From a virus: a DNA stretch of 22,034 nucleotides. Shown piece by piece: positions 1 through 4,258 of the stretch. Under the pieces are notes generated by a model, which was not told where the DNA came from, made no database searches, and worked only from the letters and a program-made list of their open reading frames with translations. Each line of letters starts with the position of its first letter. The stretch's first letter is position 1. The DNA is taken from positions 1-22,034 of IMG/VR virus record IMGVR_UViG_3300042890_006069. The stretch is one strand, 5' to 3'. A program made the translations under genes and the position numbers.

Positions 1-101
1 CCCTGGAAGGCGGTCGCGCCGGCGCGGCCGACGTCCTCCATCGTGCGCTTGGCCTCGGAGCCGCCCTCGATGCCGAGGCGGATGGCGATGTTCTTCGGCA
101 T
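1..101 (-). CDS. Start of tail tape measure protein (partial)
   Basis: Only the first 33 codons are in the window; the gene continues off the left edge. The start ATG at 101 is preceded by a strong GAGGAGG ribosome site eight bases upstream. The fragment begins MPKNIAIRLGIEGG and continues with a charged stretch, the style of N-termini of tape measure proteins in alphaproteobacterial siphophages. It lies 13 bases after a tail assembly chaperone gene, the usual place for a tape measure gene. Tape measure proteins set tail length and are injected with the DNA. The call rests mostly on position, because so little sequence is visible. Confidence 0.5.
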   Translation of the reverse strand, partial: MPKNIAIRLGIEGGSEAKRTMEDVGRAGATAFQ

Positions 102-114
102 CGGGGCGGCCTCC

Positions 115-507
115 TCAGTGGTCGTTGGCGCTCGGCGGGGCAGCGGCGCCCGAGAGCGCCGGCCCCATCACGAGGCGGTCGAAGGCGTCGAAGGCGGGGA
201 ACACTTCGAGCAGCCGGTCGATGGTCTCGGGTGTCGGCTCGATCGGCTCGCCGTCCGCATCGCCGATGCCCTCCCAGGCCACGATGCAGGCTCGCGCAAA
301 GGATTTCGTCAGGGCGACCGATGCGAGGGCGTCAACCGCGGGATCCCGCGCCTCATCTACCTCCTGCGGGTGGTCGCGAAACACCTGCGCGGCGTCGGAG
401 CGAGCGCGGAGATGGTCCACCACCTCAAGGGGGCGCACCTGCACCCGGACACCCGGCAACAGGTCGATCCAACGGGGCTCGGTCGCATGGGCGTTCAGCT
501 TCAGCAT
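115..507 (-). CDS. Phage tail assembly chaperone
   Basis: A 130-residue protein. The central part (about residues 65-115) has the family look: a basic helix, AWEGIGDADGEPIEPTPE, then a helix with VFPAFDAFDRLVMGP. This pattern (WEGxGDxxGxP followed by TPE and a helix ending xxFxxxVxxP) is typical of small tail assembly chaperones encoded just before the tape measure gene. Such proteins coat the tape measure protein while the tail tube polymerises. The ATG at 507 has GAGGA seven bases upstream, overlapping the stop region of the TerS-like gene, so the two genes are probably cotranscribed. It is odd that it directly follows a terminase small subunit rather than head and tail-tube genes. Confidence 0.72.
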   Translation of the reverse strand: MLKLNAHATEPRWIDLLPGVRVQVRPLEVVDHLRARSDAAQVFRDHPQEVDEARDPAVDALASVALTKSFARACIVAWEGIGDADGEPIEPTPETIDRLLEVFPAFDAFDRLVMGPALSGAAAPPSANDH

Positions 508-516
508 CGTGGGTCC

Positions 517-1119
517 TCAGGCAGCGTTGGCGAAGTCAGCGGTGGGCTCGCCCAATTCGGCGAGGTGACGGCGCACCTCCCGGTCGAGAGCGGTGGTGAG
601 GTGCCGGGGCTCGATGCCGAGTTCATCGGCGAGTTCGACGGCGATCCGCGCCGGCCAGGCGATCCAGGCGTCCCGGATTGCCCTGGCTTCGGCGAAGAAC
701 GCCGCCTCGGCAGCGGCGCGGTTCACGAGGCTGCCTTCCTGCTCGGCCTGGTCGAGGCTGCGCTGGCGGGCCTTCAGAATCAGCTCGGCGGTGCGGGCCT
801 TGGCGAAGTCGACCGGGCCGGCGGCCTCGGCGCCCTCCTCGGCGAGAATCCGGGCCACGAGGCTGATCGCCTGCCGGGCCTCGGCCTCAGTGCTGACCTC
901 CGCCGCGCGCTGCGTACCTCCGGTGCGTACCTTGGGCTCGGTACGCACCTTGGTACGCACGGGATCGGTCGAGGCGCCCCAGGCCTCCCGGGCTGCGACC
1001 GGATCCAGCCGCCCGCCCGGCAGCACGCTGATGCGCTTGGCCTCGATGGCCTTGCGCACGGCGCCCTCGGAGACGCCGAGGATCTTGGCCAACTCTCGCC
1101 GCGAAACCCCTTCAGGCAT
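517..1119 (-). CDS. Terminase small subunit-like protein, second copy (cassette TerS)
   Basis: A 200-residue DNA-packaging protein. Residues 1-45 form a helix-turn-helix (RRELAKILGVSEGAVRKAIE), followed by a linker with three VRT repeats and a C-terminal half with AAEAAFF.EARAIRDAW.AWPARI and HLAELGEPT. The C-terminal half is nearly identical to that of the TerS at 9.7-10.4 kb, whereas the N-terminal DNA-binding half and linker are different. In TerS proteins the N-terminal part recognises cos or pac DNA and the rest oligomerises and contacts TerL. The protein therefore looks able to work with the phage TerL while recognising different DNA. It sits 42 bases past a cos-like element, but no TerL follows; the next gene is a tail chaperone. 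A degenerate duplicate is possible, but the frame is intact. Confidence 0.82.
   Translation of the reverse strand: MPEGVSRRELAKILGVSEGAVRKAIEAKRISVLPGGRLDPVAAREAWGASTDPVRTKVRTEPKVRTGGTQRAAEVSTEAEARQAISLVARILAEEGAEAAGPVDFAKARTAELILKARQRSLDQAEQEGSLVNRAAAEAAFFAEARAIRDAWIAWPARIAVELADELGIEPRHLTTALDREVRRHLAELGEPTADFANAA
911..960. repeat. Clustered inverted copies of GGTACGCAC in the cassette TerS gene
   Basis: Four copies lie within 50 bases: TGCGTACC at 911-918, GTGCGTACC at 923-931, GGTACGCACC at 940-949 and GGTACGCAC at 952-960. The first two point one way and the last two the other, giving an imperfect large dyad. A fifth copy, GTGCGTACC at 1121-1129, lies just upstream of the TerS start codon in non-coding DNA. 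The cluster encodes the VRT repeats of the linker, so part of the pattern could come from protein repetition. The mixed orientation and the non-coding copy suggest a DNA-level role, for example as TerS binding sites next to cos. Confidence 0.6.
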
Positions 1120-1161
1120 GGTGCGTACCTAGAATTTCTGGCTTGGCGCTGCGAACGGCCC

Positions 1162-1211
1162 GGGCCCCGACCACCCCTATACTGGCCGAGATCCCAGGGT
1201 CCCCGGCGGGG
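1162..1211 (-). other. Cos-like element, cassette copy
   Basis: Positions 1162-1204 match 10435-10477 at 36 of 43 bases with no gap: a 15-base identical block GGGCCCCGACCACCC, a 15-base spacer with 8 matches, and a 13-base identical block TCCCAGGGTCCCC. A short dyad follows (CCCC at 1201-1204, GGGG at 1208-1211), as in the other copy. Both copies lie in non-coding DNA immediately upstream of a terminase small subunit gene, where cos lies in lambda-type phages. On the minus strand the first block reads GGGTGGTCGGGGCCC, similar in style to a lambda-type cosN. The cleavage position cannot be read from sequence. Confidence 0.62.
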
Positions 1212-1224
1212 TGTCCGGGTGGGG

Positions 1225-1662
1225 TCAGCCCGGCCGACCCATCGTCATCGTCCGTAGGCCGGAGACCCGCTGAAGCTCGCGCCCGGCCCAGTCGGCGTCG
1301 ATGTTGGTGCCGGCGAGCGCATCGGTGCGTCCCTGCGGCTTCGGGGCGAGGCCCTGTCTCTGAAGCTCGCGCTGCATGCTGGCCTGACCGGCGGTCAGTC
1401 CGGGCTTGCTTTCGGCCTTCGGGGCGGCGGGCACGGGCAGCGGCTCGCGGGTGCTGGCGCCCAGGTTCGGGATCAGGGGCGTGCGGGCCGTGGGCGCGGG
1501 AGGCGCGCTGCCGTGGCGCTGATCATAGGCGGCGATGTCGGCCGCGAGTGCGTCGAAGGCGTGCTGCTCGTCGTCGGTGAGTTGCCGGGTGCGCACGATC
1601 GCCAGTTCCGCATCCATGCGGCTCTGAGCGGCGCGGCGCTCCTCTGCGGTGTGAATCGGCAT
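1225..1662 (-). CDS. Short scaffold-like protein (mimic of the phage scaffold)
   Basis: A 145-residue protein with an N-terminal charged helix (SRM.AELAIVRTRQLTDDEQ, then FDAL), a long Pro/Ala-rich middle and a C-terminal ASMQRELQRQGLAP segment. Both ends match the phage protein at 4259-4840, which has SRMTELATAARGRSMTDDEQ then FDAA at the N-terminus and ASMERELVRAGLKK at its C-terminus. The middle of the phage protein is absent. In that protein the ends plausibly self-associate and bind capsid, so a short version could alter head assembly, as satellite scaffolds do. That role is inference. The gene starts three bases after the ribbon-helix-helix gene and ends 20 bases from the cos-like core. 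Confidence 0.62.
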   Translation of the reverse strand: MPIHTAEERRAAQSRMDAELAIVRTRQLTDDEQHAFDALAADIAAYDQRHGSAPPAPTARTPLIPNLGASTREPLPVPAAPKAESKPGLTAGQASMQRELQRQGLAPKPQGRTDALAGTNIDADWAGRELQRVSGLRTMTMGRPG

Positions 1663-1665
1663 GGG

Positions 1666-1890
1666 TCAGCCTTTCAGATCTTCGGGACGGCCCGGCACGG
1701 AGCGGACGCGCACAAGGTCGGGGAGCGGTTGGACGGGCACGCCATCCATGACGAGGCGGCCGAACAGGGCGCCGCGGACGTAATCGGCGACGCTGACACC
1801 GCGCACTGAAGCGGCGCGACGAATGGCGGCCCCCACGTCCTCCGGGACGGAGGCACCAACGCGATCGGGCAAGGTGATGGGGTCCATCAT
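1666..1890 (-). CDS. Small ribbon-helix-helix-type regulator
   Basis: A 74-residue protein from the ATG at 1890 (a second ATG follows at 1887). Residues about 9-45 (RVGASVPEDVGAAIRRAA then SVRGVSVADYVRGAL) have the strand-helix-turn-helix spacing of the CopG/Arc ribbon-helix-helix fold: a beta-strand, a first helix and a second helix after VSVADYV. Such dimers bind short direct or inverted repeats and often repress their own operon. Four TGGACA half-sites lie 37-75 bases upstream of the start. It is translated just ahead of the scaffold-like gene, so it likely controls that gene and possibly packaging functions. An upstream in-frame start near 2010 is rejected because it would read through the operator repeats. 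Confidence 0.6.
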   Translation of the reverse strand: MMDPITLPDRVGASVPEDVGAAIRRAASVRGVSVADYVRGALFGRLVMDGVPVQPLPDLVRVRSVPGRPEDLKG

Positions 1891-1925
1891 CGGGCTAGCC
1901 TGCACCGAACAGGCTGCCCACGGGA

Positions 1926-1965
1926 GTGGACAAAACTGGACATCGGGGGTGGACAAACTGGACAT
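1926..1965 (-). promoter_or_regulatory. Tandem TGGACA operator-like repeats
   Basis: Two direct repeats, GTGGACAAAACTGGACAT at 1926-1943 and GTGGACAAACTGGACAT at 1949-1965, differ by one A. Each contains two TGGACA half-sites, giving four at 1927, 1937, 1950 and 1959, spaced 9 to 13 bases, about one helical turn. Arrays of this type are typical binding sites for ribbon-helix-helix dimers, and the next gene downstream on the minus strand encodes one. Autoregulation is inferred. Confidence 0.55.
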
Positions 1966-2067
1966 GCCGCTTCGGAGAGCGGCTTGAAAGAGCGGGAAGC
2001 ATTCCCCCAATTCCCCATCATTCCCATATGTTTGGGGAAAGAAATGGGGAAATAATATCGTTATATG

Positions 2068-2330
2068 TCAGTGGCTTAATGCGCTTTTCCCCAATTCCCC
2101 CGTTTTACCCAGGATGTATGCACCCTTACGCGCGCCTGCGGACGCGCGCCGCCGCGTGCGCGCCCGGCGGCGCGCGTCCGGGCGGGCGGGAATGCGTCTC
2201 GTCAGAATTTCGGGAAATGGGGGAAATAGGCCGCTCAAGTCAGAAAGCTATTTGCAATCAGTGGCTTGCTCTGTTCCCTTAATCCATTGCTTCAGGGGAA
2301 ACCGGGGAACCATTTTGTATCAGTGGCTTA
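2068..2330 (+). repeat. Three direct copies of TCAGTGGCTT
   Basis: TCAGTGGCTTA occurs at 2068-2078 and 2320-2330, and TCAGTGGCTT(G) at 2258-2268. The last copy overlaps the stop codon of the zinc-finger gene. Each is preceded by a short AT-rich run. They are interleaved with the TTCCCC motifs and may be a second class of iteron. Confidence 0.6.
2139..2180. repeat. Perfect 15-base inverted repeat in the origin-like region
   Basis: CGGACGCGCGCCGCC at 2139-2153 is the exact reverse complement of 2166-2180, with a 12-base loop. The stem is all G/C apart from one A-T pair. It lacks a T tract on either strand, so it is not a good intrinsic terminator. Its place between the two TTCCCC fields suggests a structural role at the origin. 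Confidence 0.75.
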
Positions 2331-2930
2331 GGCCTGCTTCGGTTGCCTGAGGCCCGCTGAAGCCTGGGGGAAGTCAGGCGGCAGGGCCAGATGAAGCGCG
2401 CTCCGGCGCAGCGCGTAAGCCGAGATCCTGCCGACGTCGGGGACGTACCGGACGTAGTTTCTGCCATCGGCCTCGGCTTTCCCGAGGAACCGCCCCCTGG
2501 CCAACAACAAGCCGCCCTCACGCTCAATCATCCGGCCGCCGAGCGCATCGCAGAGGCGGTCCCGGCGGAGATAGACAACATGCTCGTCGAACCAACCGTC
2601 CGTGCCGTCCGTGATCTCGCCGGGGGCGGCCGGCAGGATCGTGCGGCCCCATCGGTCCAGGATCCAAGTGCGCAAGGTGGCTGCGATCTCCCTTGCCTGC
2701 GCGCTGCCGGAAAAGGTCTGGGACGGCTTCCGGTAGTCCCCGCACCAGTCGGTAGCGCAGACCGCCGGCCACACACGCCGCCGTGAGGCGTCTCCCGCCC
2801 GAGCGGCCGGCATGCTGCGCCGGCATTCCCCATCGCCGAATCTACCTTCCGGCGGTTGGTCGCCGAATGGGGCCATGTAGCGGCACGAGCTGCAATTGCT
2901 TTTCAAGGTCGCCTCCTGGTGATGGGTCAT
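2328..2930 (-). CDS. Zinc-finger protein fused to a primase C-terminal-type domain
   Basis: A 200-residue protein from the ATG at 2930 (a GTG at 2936 is also possible). Residues 1-60 have a compact cysteine pattern, CSSC..., then GEC, then WPAVCATDWCGDY, probably binding zinc. Residues about 85-185 align with the end of the 982-residue phage primase/helicase: GWFDEHVVYL against GWFDVSTVYL, and YVRYVPDVGRISAYALRR against YVRYVRGIGKTTAYALKR. The primase, linker and ATPase parts are missing. In both places the gene ends at a TTCCCC-rich origin-like region, so the shared domain is a candidate origin-binding module. The protein could recruit replication enzymes to the cassette origin or compete for the phage one. 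Confidence 0.68.
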   Translation of the reverse strand: MTHHQEATLKSNCSSCRYMAPFGDQPPEGRFGDGECRRSMPAARAGDASRRRVWPAVCATDWCGDYRKPSQTFSGSAQAREIAATLRTWILDRWGRTILPAAPGEITDGTDGWFDEHVVYLRRDRLCDALGGRMIEREGGLLLARGRFLGKAEADGRNYVRYVPDVGRISAYALRRSALHLALPPDFPQASAGLRQPKQA

Positions 2931-2947
2931 GTTCACGGGGTGGGGCG

Positions 2948-3205
2948 TTATGGATCCTCGAGGGGCGGAAGGTCTCGCGCAGACACGTGCCAGCGGCCGG
3001 CAATCTTGCGGCCCTGACCGCGCCGAGCGCGCTTGATCCCCGTATCCTTCGAGACGTTCCAGGCGCGGCAGGCGACCGCCAGCGGCACCATGCCCGCAGG
3101 GACGGGCGAGGCGCCGTCGCGGGCCAAAGCGGCCTCGATGGAGGCTACGGTCGCCTTTGCGGTCCTCAGGGCGGCGAGGAGGCAGGCGCGCTCGTCAGGC
3201 GTCAT
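2948..3205 (-). CDS. Small DNA-binding protein with C-terminal helix-turn-helix
   Basis: An 85-residue protein. Residues 1-30 form an Ala-rich charged helix (MTPDERACLLAALRTAKATV). Residues about 38-80 (MVPLAVACRAWNVSKDTGIK, then RKIAGRWHVSARDLPPLE) match the layout of excisionase/MerR-like winged helix-turn-helix modules: a helix, NVSKDTxxKRARRG, then a short beta wing ending in a W-H-V strand. The start ATG at 3205 overlaps the stop of the SpoVG-like gene by 11 bases, so the genes are translationally linked. Its target is unknown. An upstream start at 3253 would give a longer overlap and a poorly conserved-looking N-terminus. Confidence 0.58.
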   Translation of the reverse strand: MTPDERACLLAALRTAKATVASIEAALARDGASPVPAGMVPLAVACRAWNVSKDTGIKRARRGQGRKIAGRWHVSARDLPPLEDP

Positions 3206-3476
3206 CGGCCGGCAGGACGCCGCCCAGCGCCTGGAAGGCTGCCACCGCGGCATCCCGAAGCTTCAGCCGGGTCTCATGGCTGTCGAACCGGAACGAGGCG
3301 TGGCGGTACGAGCAGCGCGGCAGGTCGACCATGGGGGTACCGCCCTCGTCCACGCGGAGCAGGCAGGAGCGAACGCGGACCAAGCCCAGGTCGCAATCGA
3401 ATCGCGCCACGATCCGGGAATGGCGATCGCCATCGGAGTCAGCAAGCCGGATGCCGGTCACGCGCAGGTCAAGCAT
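3195..3476 (-). CDS. SpoVG-like small protein, cassette copy
   Basis: A 93-residue protein from the ATG at 3476, chosen because GGGAGAG lies eight bases upstream. It is rich in predicted beta-strands, with a basic VRVRSCLLRVDEGG segment, a MVDLPR segment and a C-terminal helix (ETRLKLRDAAVAAFQALGG). The arrangement resembles the 108-residue phage protein at 17119-17445 (RLTIRDCTV, GLPGK, then a helix with AAVLAVLDA) and more distantly SpoVG, a small nucleic-acid-binding protein family. Overall identity to the phage protein is low, so homology is a suggestion from layout. It overlaps the AlpA-like gene by eight bases. Confidence 0.5.
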   Translation of the reverse strand: MLDLRVTGIRLADSDGDRHSRIVARFDCDLGLVRVRSCLLRVDEGGTPMVDLPRCSYRHASFRFDSHETRLKLRDAAVAAFQALGGVLPADDA

Positions 3477-3687
3477 CGGCACGGCTCTCCCGTGCGGCGG
3501 CCTCGCGCTCGGCGATACTGACGATCCAGGCCCGGATGGCGCTACGCTTGGCGCAGACGGTCTTGCCCACCTTGAACGTCGGCAGGCCGTGCTTGTCCTT
3601 CAGGTGGTAGACCTGCCGAGGTCGCCACCGGAACGCTTCGGCGATGGCGGGAACCCCATAAAGCATGTCGTCGTCACGATCTGTCAT
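3469..3687 (-). CDS. AlpA/excisionase-like helix-turn-helix regulator
   Basis: A 72-residue protein starting at the ATG at 3687, which has GAGGA six bases upstream. The core LYGVPAIAEAFRWRPRQVYH followed by KHGLPTFKVGKTVCAKRSAI is a winged helix-turn-helix of the AlpA/excisionase type: two helices, RQVYHLKDK recognition helix, then a GLPTFKVG wing and a closing helix. In P4-type elements and phage-inducible islands, AlpA-like proteins start the replication operon or direct excision. This is the first gene of the left cassette, just after the head-operon terminator, and four TGTCGCA repeats lie immediately upstream. No integrase is visible next to it. Confidence 0.66.
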   Translation of the reverse strand: MTDRDDDMLYGVPAIAEAFRWRPRQVYHLKDKHGLPTFKVGKTVCAKRSAIRAWIVSIAEREAAARESRADA

Positions 3688-3694
3688 GGCTTCC

Positions 3695-3731
3695 TCGCAT
3701 GTCGCATTTCTTGTCGCATCAGATGTCGCAC
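3695..3731. repeat. TGTCGCA repeats upstream of the AlpA-like gene
   Basis: TCGCAT begins at 3695, 3702 and 3714, and TCGCA again at 3726, the last two as TGTCGCAT and TGTCGCAC. Spacings are 7, 12 and 12 bases. The run ends eight bases before the AlpA-like start codon. It may be an operator or excisionase-binding array, though an alternative GTG start at 3759 would make it coding. Confidence 0.5.
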
Positions 3732-3806
3732 GGAGATGCGCGCAAACCGCGTAAGTCACGGTAATCGTTGGATTGTTGGTAACGGTCGCGAACGCGCCCC
3801 TACCAT

Positions 3807-3831
3807 AAAGAAAGGCCGCCCAGAGGCGGCC
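3807..3831 (-). terminator. Intrinsic terminator after the head operon
   Basis: On the minus strand GGCCGCC, loop TCTG, GGCGGCC is followed by TTTCTTT, a classic Rho-independent terminator. It lies 45 bases beyond the decoration protein stop and closes the packaging/head operon before the left cassette begins. Confidence 0.85.
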
Positions 3832-3875
3832 TAAGTCGTTGCATCATCTATGGTTTATCAGGAAAATCCGCTCTT

Positions 3876-4256
3876 TCAGGCTCCCTGGCGGACGATGATG
3901 CCCACCGCGCCGAGCTGGCCGTTGGCCGCCGCGCGCTTCGTGGCATCGTTGACGGTGGCCCCGTGGATGAGGCCGGCATGGCTGACGACGGCGTGGCGGG
4001 CCACGACGACGGCGGGCGCGTCGGCGCTGGTGGCGTCGACCGGGAAGACGAGGACCGCGACCGAGGTCTGCGAGCCGTCCGAGCCCGAGGCCGCATTCGG
4101 CACGTACTTGCCGGAGGCGGAGAGCTTGCCGAGCACCTGGCCGGACTTCAGCTTGCCGGAGCCGGCGGCGATCACCGCGGTATCGCGGCTGCGGTAGGAG
4201 CCGTCCTCGGACTTGAGCCAGTCGGAGGCGACGGGAGCGGTTTCGAGCAGAGCCAT
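3876..4256 (-). CDS. Head decoration protein (lambda gpD-like)
   Basis: A 126-residue protein beginning MALLETAPVASDWLKSEDGS, then a beta-rich body with DTAVIAAGSGKLKSGQVLGK and GKYVPNAASGSDGSQ, the layout of phage head decoration proteins (lambda D family). Those trimers bind the expanded capsid surface and stabilise it against DNA pressure. It starts two bases after the scaffold-like gene and is the last gene of the head operon. In lambda-like phages the major capsid gene follows directly; here a terminator follows and no capsid gene is present in the window. Confidence 0.85.
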   Translation of the reverse strand: MALLETAPVASDWLKSEDGSYRSRDTAVIAAGSGKLKSGQVLGKLSASGKYVPNAASGSDGSQTSVAVLVFPVDATSADAPAVVVARHAVVSHAGLIHGATVNDATKRAAANGQLGAVGIIVRQGA

Positions 4257-4258
4257 GA

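Larger units (their letters stand above)
1991..2330. other. Putative replication origin, cassette copy
   Basis: The gap between the ribbon-helix-helix gene and the zinc-finger/primase-C gene has no convincing gene and is much more AT-rich at its edges than its surroundings. It is packed with TTCCCC or GGGGAA motifs: on plus near 2003, 2012, 2087 and 2095, and inverted near 2035, 2046, 2211, 2219, 2295 and 2304. The inward and outward blocks flank a CG-only centre with a 15-base perfect hairpin. The region directly follows a gene carrying the primase C-terminal domain, exactly as the phage region at 12106-12423 does. P4-type satellites and many phages have iteron origins beside their primase gene. 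Replication is inferred from architecture. Confidence 0.52.

Noticed and set aside
2139-2180. The 15-base hairpin as an intrinsic terminator
   Set aside because: No T tract follows on either strand and it sits in the centre of a repeat field, so an origin structure is more likely.
2068-2330. A CRISPR-like array from the TCAGTGGCTT repeats
   Set aside because: Only three short copies with unequal spacing (190 and 62 bases) and no cas genes.
1-3806. The left part as a simple internal deletion of a second copy of the same phage
   Set aside because: The scaffold-like gene lies upstream of cos rather than downstream of it, the primase C-domain is fused to a different N-terminus, and the paralogues are clearly diverged. 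A rearranged older prophage remains possible.
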